A DNA stretch of 64,000 nucleotides from Aureimonas pseudogalii (GTDB lineage Bacteria; Pseudomonadota; Alphaproteobacteria; Rhizobiales; Rhizobiaceae): assembly GCF_014196835.1 (NCBI RefSeq), contig NZ_JACIEK010000003.1:222957-286956 (forward strand), in the 5' to 3' direction. Below, one piece after another: positions 56,024 through 64,000 of this stretch. The position numbers were made by a program, and so were the translations under genes. The notes beneath the pieces were generated by a model. That model was not told the origin of the DNA. It did not search any database and saw only the letters and a list, made by a program, of their open reading frames with translations. Positions within the stretch are counted from its first letter, which is position 1, and every line of letters begins with the position of its first letter.

Positions 56024-57454
56024 ATGGACACACACGATTCGACGCCGCTTTCCGGCGACCTGATCTCCCGCTTCTCGGCGCTCCTGCCGCCGGGCCGCGC
56101 GTTGGCAGAGCCTGCGGACATCGCGCCGTTCCTCGTCGAAGAACGCGATCTCTTCAAAGGCAGCACGCGGCTGGTGCTGCGCCCCGGCAGCGTCGAGGAG
56201 GTCTCGGCCATCCTGGCGCTGGCGAGCGAGACGCGCACGCCCGTGGTGCCGCAGGGTGGCAATACGGGTCTCGTCGGCGGGCAGATGCCGCGATCGGACG
56301 CCGAGATCGTCGTGTCGTTGGCCCGGATGGACCGCATTCGCGAGGTCGATCCCGTAGGTCGCACGATGACGGTGGATGCCGGCGTCGTGCTGCAGCGGGT
56401 GCAGGCGGCGGCCGACGAGGTGGGGCTCTTCTTCCCACTGTCGCTGGGATCGGAGGGCTCCTGCCAGATCGGCGGCAATCTGGCGTCGAACGCCGGCGGC
56501 ACCGGGGTTCTCGCCTATGGCAATTCGCGCGATCTCTGCCTCGGCATCGAGGCCGTGTTACCGTCAGGCGAGATCGTCCACGGCTTGCGCCGCCTGAAGA
56601 AGGACAATCGTGGCTACGACCTGCGCAATCTCCTCGTCGGGTCGGAGGGAACGCTCGGCATCATCACGGGCGCGGTGCTCAAGCTGTTTCCCAAGCCCGC
56701 CGGCCGCGAGGTCGCCTATATCGGCCTCGCATCGCCGGACGACGCGCTACGGCTTCTGACGCGCGCCGAGCGCGAGGTCGGGCAGCAGCTGACGGCCTTC
56801 GAGATCATGCCGCGCATCGGCATCGAGTTCACGGTGCGCCACACCCAAGGTGCCCACGATCCGCTGGCCGAGCCGCATGCCTGGTACGTCCTGATGGAGA
56901 TCTCGTCGGGTCGATCGGCCGAGGAGGCCGCCACCTCGATGGCCGCGATTCTCGAAGGCGCCTTCGAGGCCGGCGAGATCGAGGATGCCGCGGTCGCGCG
57001 GTCCATCGCCGATGCGCGCACCTTCTGGCGCATGCGCGAGGAGATGAGCTGGGCGCAGAAGCCCGAGGGCGGCTCGATCAAGCACGACGTCTCGGTGCCG
57101 GTGGCACTCGTGCCGCGCTTCCTCGAACGGGCGAACGAGGCGGTCGTCGCCGCCATTCCCGGCGCCCGCATCGTCTCGTTCGGGCATCTGGGCGACGGCA
57201 ACATCCACTACAACGTCTCGCAGCCCGTGGGCGCCGACAAGGCCGCGTTCCTGGCACGCTGGGGCGAGATCAACGGCATCGTCCACGCCATCGTGGCCGA
57301 ACTCGGCGGCAGCTTCTCGGCCGAGCATGGCATCGGCCAGCTGAAGCGCGACGAGCTGGCGCGAACGAAGGAGCCGGCCGAGATGGCGCTGATGCGCGGT
57401 ATCAAGGCGGTCTTCGATCCTTTCGGGATCATGAATCCCGGCAAGCTTCTTTAA
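56024..57454 (+). CDS. FAD-linked D-2-hydroxyacid dehydrogenase (D2HGDH/GlcD-like)
   Basis: A 476-residue flavoprotein of the VAO family. The FAD-binding PCMH domain (about 45-225) has VVPQGGNTGLVGGQMP and GSCQIGGNLASNAGGTGVLAYG in blocks, and GSEGTLGIITGAVLKLFPKP closes it. The C-terminal domain carries FGHLGDGNIHYNV and AEHGIGQLKRDEL, where the metal and substrate carboxylate bind. It most resembles D-2-hydroxyglutarate or D-lactate dehydrogenases; the substrate cannot be fixed. Electrons probably go to the quinone pool. Confidence 0.87.
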   Translation: MDTHDSTPLSGDLISRFSALLPPGRALAEPADIAPFLVEERDLFKGSTRLVLRPGSVEEVSAILALASETRTPVVPQGGNTGLVGGQMPRSDAEIVVSLARMDRIREVDPVGRTMTVDAGVVLQRVQAAADEVGLFFPLSLGSEGSCQIGGNLASNAGGTGVLAYGNSRDLCLGIEAVLPSGEIVHGLRRLKKDNRGYDLRNLLVGSEGTLGIITGAVLKLFPKPAGREVAYIGLASPDDALRLLTRAEREVGQQLTAFEIMPRIGIEFTVRHTQGAHDPLAEPHAWYVLMEISSGRSAEEAATSMAAILEGAFEAGEIEDAAVARSIADARTFWRMREEMSWAQKPEGGSIKHDVSVPVALVPRFLERANEAVVAAIPGARIVSFGHLGDGNIHYNVSQPVGADKAAFLARWGEINGIVHAIVAELGGSFSAEHGIGQLKRDELARTKEPAEMALMRGIKAVFDPFGIMNPGKLL

Positions 57455-57630
57455 AGTTCTATTCGAAGTTACGGTTTGAACACCGTCTTTCCGGTCAGGT
57501 TCGTTTAACTGACTTTCTTAGGTCGAGGGCAACAAGCAGCGGATAGTCTCAAAACATCAGAGGCCGAGATACATGGCCCGTCGCGACGATCTGGAAGTTC
57601 GGATCGCCGCCAACGAGACAGGAAACGATC

Positions 57631-58203
57631 ATGAGCTTGGGTCCTCATCAGACGGTGAAGCCGGAATGGGCGAACGTTCCGATCCGCCTCGATCCCGCGC
57701 TGGCCGACCGCCGCCAGAACTTCGACCTCGTCGATGACGGCGAGACGGTGAGCTACCGGGTCGATCGGCGCGGCGCCGTGGTGCGCCGCTGCCTTCAGAG
57801 CAGCGGCATCCCCGTCGCCATCGCCATCTCCGCCCGGTCCTTCGCCGGTGTCGCGGCGCGGGCCATGGAAGACGAGGCCGGCGACATCACCGTGACGCTC
57901 GAACTTCATCATGACGACCCCAAGCTCTGCGTGCCGCTGCTGGTGGCCTGCGACCTCTACGACGTCGCCGCCGACTGGCGCGGCTGGGCCGAGATCTTCC
58001 AGCTGCCGATGCTGATGGTCGAGGCCGACGGCTCGGTGACGGCGCTCGAGGAGACGTTCGGCGCGATGAAGCGCAGCGACCCCGCCGCGCGCCGGCGATC
58101 CAGCCATCGCGGTCGTCGCCCGCGCTTCCTCGCGCGGCGCAAGCCCGGCGGCCTCGGCATGCGCATGGTCGTGTCGGGCGAAGAGATCATCGCCCGCAAC
58201 TGA
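57631..58203 (+). CDS. DUF6101-family protein
   Basis: A 190-residue protein. RLDPALADRRQNFDLVDDGE, AISARSFAGVAARAM and ITVTLELHHDDPKLCVPLLV match a family largely confined to Hyphomicrobiales. It has no signal or membrane segment; the C-terminus is very Arg-rich (RRRSSHRGRRPRFLARRKPG), which may bind nucleic acid or phosphate. Function unknown. Convergent with ubiA. Confidence 0.75.
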   Translation: MSLGPHQTVKPEWANVPIRLDPALADRRQNFDLVDDGETVSYRVDRRGAVVRRCLQSSGIPVAIAISARSFAGVAARAMEDEAGDITVTLELHHDDPKLCVPLLVACDLYDVAADWRGWAEIFQLPMLMVEADGSVTALEETFGAMKRSDPAARRRSSHRGRRPRFLARRKPGGLGMRMVVSGEEIIARN

Positions 58204-58214
58204 GCGGGCACCCG

Positions 58215-59213
58215 TCAGGCTCCGGGAAAGGACAGGCGCCAGAGGCTCGAGAAGACGAGCGAGAGGAACAGGATCCACCCGAAGAGCGAGTTGGACCGGA
58301 AAAGCTTCAGGCATTCGTCGGGATCGTCGATCCGCAGCTGCCGGATCTGCCAGCCCATCTGCGCGGCGCCGACGGCGAGCCCCGCATAGGCCGGCCACGC
58401 CGGGCCGGGCGAGGTCCAGCCGGTGGCGAGATAGGACAGGGCGAAGAGCGCGAGCGCGCCGCCGTAGAGCAGGGTAAGTGCGGGTTTGGTGCGTTCGCCG
58501 AACAAACGCGCCGTGGAGCGCACGCCGACCAGCGCGTCGTCCTCGCGGTCCTGATGCGCGTAGATCGTGTCGTAGCCGATCGTCCAGAGCACCGCGCCGC
58601 CATAGAGCAGGATCGGAGCGAGGCCGAGCGTGCCCCAGTAGGCGGCCCAGCCCATCAGCGCCCCCCACGAGAACGCGAAACCGAGGCCGAGCTGCGGCCA
58701 GTCCGTGACGCGCTTCAGGAACGGATAGACCGCGACGACCCCGAGCGAGGCGATGCCGAGGCCGATCGCGAAGGTGTTGAACTGCACGAGCACGAAGAGG
58801 CCGACCAGGGCCTGCGCGACGAGAAACAGCTTGGCCTGCCGGCTCGTGACGCGGCCGGAGGGCAGGGGGCGCGAGCGCGTGCGCGCCACCTGCATGTCGA
58901 TGTCCTGATCGACGAGGTCGTTGTAGGTGCAACCCGCGCCGCGCATCGCCACGGCCCCCACGAGAAACAGGACGAGATGCCAGAGGTCGGGCAGGCCGGT
59001 GTGAACGGCCGAGGGCGCCGCCCATTGCGGGGCGAGCGCCGCCGACCAGAGGCAGGGCCAGAGCAGCAGCTGCCAGCCGATCGGCCGGTCCCACCGGGCC
59101 AGCTGCGCATAGGGCCAGGCGGCCCGCGGCAGCACGCGATAGACGAAATTGTCCGAAGGCGCATCCGCGACGCGGTCGGCGGGATCGACGGTGGGTTGGC
59201 GCGGCTCGAGCAT
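58215..59213 (-). CDS. ubiA: 4-hydroxybenzoate polyprenyltransferase
   Basis: A 332-residue membrane prenyltransferase of ubiquinone synthesis. The first Asp-rich motif is CTYNDLVDQDIDMQVARTRSR in part (about 118-138), the second DTIYAHQDREDDALVGV, both binding Mg-prenyl diphosphate. RWDRPIGWQLLLWPCLWSA is the usual first helix region, and eight to nine hydrophobic segments follow. The frame is open far upstream; the ATG at 59213 gives the family start. Divergent from purD. Confidence 0.92.
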   Translation of the reverse strand: MLEPRQPTVDPADRVADAPSDNFVYRVLPRAAWPYAQLARWDRPIGWQLLLWPCLWSAALAPQWAAPSAVHTGLPDLWHLVLFLVGAVAMRGAGCTYNDLVDQDIDMQVARTRSRPLPSGRVTSRQAKLFLVAQALVGLFVLVQFNTFAIGLGIASLGVVAVYPFLKRVTDWPQLGLGFAFSWGALMGWAAYWGTLGLAPILLYGGAVLWTIGYDTIYAHQDREDDALVGVRSTARLFGERTKPALTLLYGGALALFALSYLATGWTSPGPAWPAYAGLAVGAAQMGWQIRQLRIDDPDECLKLFRSNSLFGWILFLSLVFSSLWRLSFPGA

Positions 59214-59372
59214 GCTCGGGCAAAAGCCCGCGCCGCACCGTTCCGTCAAGTCCCCTCGATGCCCCCTCGCGATCCCTTCGCGCCGTGCCCTTGACCCCGC
59301 CCGCCGCCGGCCCGTAATCCCGCTCGACGCATCGGCCCGCGAGGGGGCCGGCCCAGCGGAGATCGTATCGCC

Positions 59373-60638
59373 ATGACCATCGACGTTCTTCTCATCGGCT
59401 CGGGTGGTCGCGAGCATGCCCTGGCGTGGAAGCTGCGGCAGTCGCCGATGCTCGGCCGCCTGTTCGCCGCGCCCGGCAATCCCGGCATCGCGGCGGAGGC
59501 CGAGATCGTCGATCTCGACGTGGAGGATCACGACGCCGTGGCGGCGTTCTGCCGCGACCGCGCGATCGGCCTCGTGGTGGTCGGGCCGGAAGTGCCGCTG
59601 GTCGCCGGCCTCGCCGATGCGCTGACGAGCGCCGGCATCGCCGTCTTCGGGCCGAGTGCCGCGGCGGCGCGGCTCGAAGGCTCGAAGGGCTTCACGAAGG
59701 ATCTCTGCACTCTCAAGGACATCCCGACCGCCCGCTATCGCCGCTTCACGGACGCATCGAACGCGGCGGACTACGTGCGCGCCGAGGGCGCACCGATCGT
59801 GGTGAAGGCCGACGGTCTGGCCGCCGGCAAGGGCGTAACGGTGGCGTCGAGCGTCGAGGAGGCGCTGGCCGCGATCGACGATTGCTTCGCCGGGGCGCCG
59901 GGGGCGGAGGTCGTGGTCGAGGAGTGCATGAGCGGCCCGGAGGCCTCGCTCTTCTGCATCTGCGACGGCGAGGACGCGCTCGTCTTCGGCACGGCGGAAG
60001 ACCACAAGCGCGCCTTCGACGGCGACCGGGGCCCCAACACCGGCGGCATGGGCGCTTATTCGCCCTCCGGCCTGATGACGCCCGAGATGGTGGAGCGGGC
60101 GATGCGCGAGATCGTGCGTCCGACGCTGGCGGGCATGCGGGAGCAGGGCAGCCCCTTCCGCGGTGTGCTCTACGCCGGGCTGATGCTGACGGAGGGCGGC
60201 CCGAAGCTCATCGAGTACAACGTCCGCTTCGGCGATCCCGAATGCCAGGTGCTGATGATGCGCCTCGAAAGCGATCTCCTGCCGATCCTCCTCGCGTCGG
60301 CGACCGGGTCCGTGGCCGGGCTCGAACCGCAATGGTCGGCGGACCCTGCCGTCACCGTCGTGCTCGCATCCGAAGGCTACCCCGGCGCGTACCGAAAGGG
60401 CACGCAGATCCGCCATCTGCCGGCGACCGGAGCGGACGAGACGATCTTCCATGCCGGCACGAGCCGCGAGGGCGATCGGCTCGTCGCGACCGGCGGCCGC
60501 GTGCTGAACGTCACCGCGCGAGCCGCGGACGTCGCGAGCGCACGCGAGCGTGCCTATGCTCTCGTCGATGCCGTCGATTGGCCGGAAGGCTTCTGCCGCC
60601 GCGACATCGCCCATCGCGCCGTGGGGTCCGAGCGATAG
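59373..60638 (+). CDS. purD: Phosphoribosylamine-glycine ligase
   Basis: A 421-residue ATP-grasp enzyme joining glycine to phosphoribosylamine in purine synthesis. [18 protein letters not shown] opens the N-domain; [20 protein letters not shown] is the ATP-grasp lid, and [14 protein letters not shown] and [11 protein letters not shown] are diagnostic. Glycine from the sarcosine branch could supply it. The 160-bp divergent gap to ubiA shows no other gene. Confidence 0.95.
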   Translation: MTIDVLLIGSGGREHALAWKLRQSPMLGRLFAAPGNPGIAAEAEIVDLDVEDHDAVAAFCRDRAIGLVVVGPEVPLVAGLADALTSAGIAVFGPSAAAARLEGSKGFTKDLCTLKDIPTARYRRFTDASNAADYVRAEGAPIVVKADGLAAGKGVTVASSVEEALAAIDDCFAGAPGAEVVVEECMSGPEASLFCICDGEDALVFGTAEDHKRAFDGDRGPNTGGMGAYSPSGLMTPEMVERAMREIVRPTLAGMREQGSPFRGVLYAGLMLTEGGPKLIEYNVRFGDPECQVLMMRLESDLLPILLASATGSVAGLEPQWSADPAVTVVLASEGYPGAYRKGTQIRHLPATGADETIFHAGTSREGDRLVATGGRVLNVTARAADVASARERAYALVDAVDWPEGFCRRDIAHRAVGSER

Positions 60639-60675
60639 GGGCAGGGCTTATCGCGATAGGAGAGGCAGGAATGGC

Positions 60676-61137
60676 ATGAGCCTCGACGCGATCTTCGGCG
60701 CGATCAACCTCGTCGCGATGGTCGGCTGGATCGCACTTCTCGCCGGCCCCCTCATGCCGCATCTCTCGCAGCGGATCGCCGCCTTGGCCTGCCCGGCGAT
60801 CCTGGCGCTCGTCTACGTCGCGCTGCTCGTTTCGGGGTTGGTCGGCGATCCGCCGTCCGCAACGACCGGATCCTCGCCCGGCTTCACGACGCTGGACGGT
60901 GTCGCCGCGATCTTCACGACGCGGCAGGCCGTGCTGACCGGCTGGGCGCATTATCTCGCGTTCGACCTTCTGGTCGGAGCATGGGAGGCCCGCGAAGCAC
61001 GCCGGCGTGGCATCGCGCATTGGAAACTGATGCCTTGTCTCGGGCTCACCTTCGTCACGGGGCCACTCGGCTTCCTCGTCTTTCTGGCGCTGCGCACGGC
61101 CCATCGATCAAACCGGCGCGAGATCGACGCGTTCTGA
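60676..61137 (+). CDS. ABA4-like membrane protein (DUF4281)
   Basis: A 153-residue protein with four hydrophobic segments, including LVAMVGWIALLAGPLMP and AILALVYVALLVSG, and the family segments GWAHYLAFDLLVGAWEARE and GLTFVTGPLGFLVFLALR. The plant homologue ABA4 is needed for neoxanthin synthesis; bacterial members are uncharacterised. The ATG at 60676 is preceded by AGGCAGG. It follows purD by 37 bp. Confidence 0.83.
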   Translation: MSLDAIFGAINLVAMVGWIALLAGPLMPHLSQRIAALACPAILALVYVALLVSGLVGDPPSATTGSSPGFTTLDGVAAIFTTRQAVLTGWAHYLAFDLLVGAWEAREARRRGIAHWKLMPCLGLTFVTGPLGFLVFLALRTAHRSNRREIDAF

Positions 61138-61209
61138 CGAAGGAGCGGGTGGGAAACGGCACCCATCCCATTAGGTTGGTCTTCACAAAGGAATCGGGGA
61201 GGAAAGCCG

Positions 61210-63489
61210 ATGTCGTTCCGACGAGACAGGTTGACCCGGCCGATCTTTCGCTGGGCCAAGACCGCCATGCCGGCGATTTCGCCGACCGAGGCCAAGGCGA
61301 TCGACGCCGGCACCGTCTGGTGGGACGGCGAACTTTTCAGCGGCCAGCCCGACTGGGCGAAGCTTCTCGCCATGGCGCCGGCGCGCCTGACGACCGAGGA
61401 GCGGGCCTTTCTTGATGGCCCGGTCGAGGAACTCTGCTCGATGATCGACGAGTGGGATCTCGCGTGGCGGGATCGCGACCTCTCGCCGGAGGTCTGGGCC
61501 TTCCTGAAGAGCCGCAAGTTCTTCGGCATGATCATCCCGAAGGAATACGGCGGGCTCGGCTTTTCGAACGCCGCCCATTCCGAGGTCGTGCGCAAGGTCT
61601 CGTCGGCCAGCGTCGTGGCGGGCGTCACCGTGATGGTGCCGAACTCGCTCGGGCCGGGCGAGCTGATGCTGCATTTCGGCACGCAGGCGCAGCGCGACCA
61701 CTGGCTGCCGCGTCTTGCCGACGGCCGCGAGATCCCGTGCTTCGGATTGACCTCCGCGCAGGCGGGCTCCGACGCCGCGGCGATGACCGACCGGGGCGTC
61801 GTGGAGTACGGCGAGCACGAGGGCCAGCGGATGCTCGGCATCCGCCTGAACTTCGAGAAGCGCTACATCACGCTCGCCCCCGTCGCGACGGTGATGGGGC
61901 TCGCGTTCAAGCTCTTCGATCCCGAGAACCATCTCGGACGGGGCGAGGCGCTCGGCATCACCGTGGCGCTGATCCCGACCGCGACGCCGGGCGTGCGCCA
62001 TGGCGAGCGGCATCTGCCGGGCTTCACCTTCTTCCAGAACGGGCCGATCCACGGCAAGGACGTGTTCATCCCGATGGACTGGATCCTCGGCGGCGCCGAG
62101 CGAATCGGCGAGGGCTGGACCATGCTGATGACGGCGCTGGCAGCCGGGCGCGGTATCTCGCTACCCTCGCAGTCCGCCGCGTCGGCGGCGATGGCGGCCC
62201 GCGTCTCCGGTGCCTATGCCCGCGTGCGCACGCAGTTCAATCTCCCGATCGGCCAGTTCGAGGGCATTCAAGAGCCCTTGGCGGAACTCGCCGCCAATGC
62301 CTACCAGATCGACGCGGCCCGGCGCTTGACCGTCGCGGCGCTCGATCAGGGGCATCGCCCGTCGGTGATCTCCGCGATCATGAAGTCGAACGCCACCTAC
62401 CTCATGCGCGAATCGATCGAGCGCGCGATGGACATCCAGGGCGGCAAGGCGATCATGGACGGGCCGGGCAACGCGCTGGGCGCGCAGTATCGCTCGGTGC
62501 CCATCGGCATCACCGTCGAGGGGGCCAACATCCTCACCCGCAATCTGATGATCTTCGGGCAGGGCGCGATCCGGGCGCATCCCTACATGCTGCAGGAGAT
62601 GCGGGCGTTGGCCGACCCCGATCCCGAGCAGGGGCTTTCGGCCTTCGACAAGTCGTTCTGGGGCCATGTCGGCCACGCGCTCGGAAATCTCGCGCGCACC
62701 TTCATCTTCGGCTGGACGGGCGGTCTCGCCGCGCCGGCGCCGCGCGGCGCCGCCTTCACCAGCCATTGGCGCCAGCTTTCGCGCTATGCGGCCACCTTCG
62801 CGCTGACGGCCGATCTCGCGCTGTTGACGCTCGGCGGGGCGCTCAAGCGCCGCGAGATGATCTCGGCACGGCTCGGCGACATCCTGTCGGAACTCTACCT
62901 GCTCGGCGCGACGCTGAAGCGCTTCGAGAGCGAGGGGCGGCCGGAGGTGGATCGGCCGATCGTCGAATACGTGATGCAGCGCGGTTTCAACCGGATGGGG
63001 CAGGCCTTCGCCGGCGTCTTCGCCAACCTGCCGGCCCGCTGGGCGGCGGCAGCGGTGAAGTTGATCGCGTTTCCCGCGGGGATCCCGATGCGGCCACCCG
63101 CAGACGAACTGGTGACGGAAGTTGCCGAGATCCTCATGCGCCCCTCGACCCAGCGCGACCGGCTGACGCCCGATCTCTATCTCGGCGAGGGACGCGACCG
63201 GCATCCGGTGGCCGACCTCGAAACCGCGTTCCGTCTCGTCACCGAATCGGCGCCGTTGCTCAGGCGGATGCGCGACGCCGGCGTGCGAGATCGCGAGGCG
63301 GCGCAGGCGGCAGGGTTCCTCACCGACGAAGACCTCGCGCATCTGCGTGAAATGGACGCTGCGGTCGCACGCGTCATCGAAGTCGATGCCTTCCCGGCCG
63401 ACGAGGTCTCGCCGCGGACCGCTCGACATCGCCCGCCTTCACCATCGAGCGAAGGCGAGGCGCGATCGACCGCGGAGGCGGCCGAATAG
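61210..63489 (+). CDS. FadE-type acyl-CoA dehydrogenase
   Basis: A 759-residue flavoprotein of the large FadE type, the first step of fatty acid beta-oxidation. The acyl-CoA dehydrogenase core (about 80-460) shows FFGMIIPKEYGGLGFSNAAHSE in pieces, CFGLTSAQAGSDAA, FEKRYITLAPVA and the C-domain AMDIQGGKAIMDGPGNALGAQY in pieces. The last ~280 residues match the DUF1974 extension of FadE. An unusual N-terminal hydrophilic start replaces the long membrane segments of E. coli FadE. GGGGAGGAAAG lies 7 nt before the ATG at 61210. Confidence 0.92.
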   Translation: MSFRRDRLTRPIFRWAKTAMPAISPTEAKAIDAGTVWWDGELFSGQPDWAKLLAMAPARLTTEERAFLDGPVEELCSMIDEWDLAWRDRDLSPEVWAFLKSRKFFGMIIPKEYGGLGFSNAAHSEVVRKVSSASVVAGVTVMVPNSLGPGELMLHFGTQAQRDHWLPRLADGREIPCFGLTSAQAGSDAAAMTDRGVVEYGEHEGQRMLGIRLNFEKRYITLAPVATVMGLAFKLFDPENHLGRGEALGITVALIPTATPGVRHGERHLPGFTFFQNGPIHGKDVFIPMDWILGGAERIGEGWTMLMTALAAGRGISLPSQSAASAAMAARVSGAYARVRTQFNLPIGQFEGIQEPLAELAANAYQIDAARRLTVAALDQGHRPSVISAIMKSNATYLMRESIERAMDIQGGKAIMDGPGNALGAQYRSVPIGITVEGANILTRNLMIFGQGAIRAHPYMLQEMRALADPDPEQGLSAFDKSFWGHVGHALGNLARTFIFGWTGGLAAPAPRGAAFTSHWRQLSRYAATFALTADLALLTLGGALKRREMISARLGDILSELYLLGATLKRFESEGRPEVDRPIVEYVMQRGFNRMGQAFAGVFANLPARWAAAAVKLIAFPAGIPMRPPADELVTEVAEILMRPSTQRDRLTPDLYLGEGRDRHPVADLETAFRLVTESAPLLRRMRDAGVRDREAAQAAGFLTDEDLAHLREMDAAVARVIEVDAFPADEVSPRTARHRPPSPSSEGEARSTAEAAE

Positions 63490-63490
63490 G

Positions 63491-63514
63491 CGCGGCCGAG
63501 CGGACGGGGCCGCG
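63491..63514. terminator. Weak hairpin between fadE-type gene and FAH fragment
   Basis: CGCGGCC (63491-63497) pairs with GGCCGCG (63508-63514) in the 31-bp gap between two convergent genes. No U-tract, so this is a low-confidence terminator. Confidence 0.3.
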
Positions 63515-63520
63515 ACGCTC

Positions 63521-63907
63521 TCAGCCCTGAATGCAGAGGCAGTTCTGCTCGCCGAGCCCCGTGCCGCCGAGCGTGACGCGGTCTCCCGGCGCCAGGAAAC
63601 GCGGCGGGTCGAACGAGAGCCCGACGCCGCCGAGCGTTCCCGTTAGAATGATGTCGCCCGGCTCCAGTCGCAGGAAGCGCGAGATGTAGGAGATGAGGTA
63701 GGGCACCTTGAAGACCATGCGGCTGGTGTCGCCGGCCTGCTGGCGCTCGCCGTTGACGTCGAGCCAGAGATCGACGTGATCGTGGTCCGGCAGTTCGTCG
63801 GGCGTGACCAGCCAGGGGCCGATCGGCGCAAACGTGTCGTGCGACTTGCTCTTGAACCATTGCCCGCCGCGCTGCAGCTGGAACGAGCGTTCCGTCACGT
63901 CGTTGGT
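63521..63907 (-). pseudogene. Fumarylacetoacetate hydrolase family protein, 5'-truncated
   Basis: The minus-strand frame ends at 63521 and carries the C-terminal ~129 residues of an FAH-family hydrolase: TNDVTERSFQLQRGGQWFKS, FAPIGPWLVTPDEL, YLISYISRFLRLEPGDIILTG and the final GLGEQNCLCIQG. Complete members are about 280 residues, with the metal-binding Glu residues in the missing part. Homology ends abruptly at the Thr-Asn-Asp-Val point near 63905; upstream the sequence is unrelated and looks like the end of a mobile element. The frame runs on to an ATG at 63961, but that would give a 146-residue half domain. Confidence 0.65.
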
Positions 63908-64000
63908 GGAGCGCACCCCGTTTTGACCGGACAGGTGGCATAGCCGATAAGGCATAGGCATCCGCCTATGAGTACGACTATGTCGAAAGCTCCTGATGGC
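63905..64000 (+). mobile_element. Probable end of an insertion sequence (partial)
   Basis: From about 63905 the sequence no longer fits the interrupted hydrolase gene. It contains TGGAGCGCACCCCGTTTTGA and GGACAGGTGGCATAGCC, less GC-rich than its surroundings, then a short open frame heading rightwards. This is what an IS end with its transposase start would look like. The right end is outside the window, and the family (IS21-like is only a guess) is not determined. Confidence 0.45.
63968..64000 (+). CDS. Start of a putative transposase gene (partial)
   Basis: ATG at 63968 opens a frame of 11 codons (MSTTMSKAPDG) that continues past the window. The ATG lies in the right arm of a perfect hairpin, CATAGGC-ATCC-GCCTATG (63953-63970), an arrangement some insertion sequences use to limit translation from outside transcripts. 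A second ATG is at codon 5. Identity cannot be established from 11 residues. Confidence 0.35.
   Translation, partial: MSTTMSKAPDG

Overview
The window reads as chromosomal DNA of a high-GC alphaproteobacterium of the order Hyphomicrobiales (Rhizobiales). The grounds are the gene content: a ChvE-GguA-GguB sugar importer, ChoXWV choline importer, heterotetrameric sarcosine oxidase, a thiO-thiS-thiG-thiE operon, an ArsR-methyltransferase regulator in front of metF, an HWE histidine kinase and a DUF6101 protein. Genus cannot be fixed from the sequence alone. Genes are densely packed, often with 4-bp start/stop overlaps, and most of the DNA is ordinary single-copy chromosome; only the last ~100 bp look like a mobile element.

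Layout. 1-7,024: aldonic-acid/galactose catabolism (end of an IlvD/Edd dehydratase, SMP-30 lactonase, dgoK, dgoA) followed by the sugar importer chvE-gguA-gguB. 7,533-8,459: manganese catalase. 8,497-24,653: a choline to glycine pathway island: choXWV uptake (minus strand), a divergent unit encoding a single reading frame that joins the repressor BetI to betaine aldehyde dehydrogenase BetB, then choline dehydrogenase betA; on the minus strand gbcA-gbcB-gbdR-like regulator, and soxB-soxD-soxA-soxG. 24,664-28,202: a CHASE4-type diguanylate cyclase and acetoacetyl-CoA synthetase. 28,366-31,192: TPP riboswitch and thiO-thiS-thiG-thiE. 31,229-34,403: a GntR/UTRA regulator with a perfect inverted repeat in its own promoter, then an unrecognised two-gene unit (membrane protein plus membrane-anchored ClpP-fold protein). 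34,431-45,216: lipase-like hydrolase, secreted RNase T2, Dabb protein, ettA, HWE kinase plus receiver, DedA, MOSC, DUF2293, trmO, ArsR-methyltransferase regulator, metF and a 28-residue membrane protein. 45,395-63,489: amidase, fold-III PLP decarboxylase, DUF4112, zinc metallopeptidase, glyS, acyltransferase, GH25 muramidase, threonylcarbamoyl-AMP synthase, an FAD-linked D-2-hydroxyacid oxidase, DUF6101, ubiA, purD, an ABA4-like protein and a FadE-type acyl-CoA dehydrogenase. 63,521-64,000: the 3' half of a fumarylacetoacetate-hydrolase-family gene cut off by what looks like the end of an insertion element.

How the genes work together. Choline taken up by ChoXWV is oxidised by BetA and BetB to glycine betaine; GbcAB removes one methyl group to give dimethylglycine; SoxBDAG converts sarcosine to glycine, releasing a one-carbon unit and H2O2. 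The enzyme for dimethylglycine to sarcosine is not in the window. Near-palindromic TGAACG/CGTTCA-type sites lie in front of both choX and the betI-betB frame, and the octamer GCGACATG lies about 80-120 bp in front of both gbcA and soxB, suggesting two layers of control: BetI for choline uptake and oxidation, and the GbdR-like AraC protein for betaine and sarcosine breakdown.

The most unusual item is the BetI-BetB fusion (11,965-14,073), followed by the GCGACATG sites, the uncharacterised membrane/ClpP-like pair (32,261-34,403), the 28-residue membrane protein (45,130-45,216) and the disrupted gene at the right edge. No phage, CRISPR array, tRNA or rRNA was seen.
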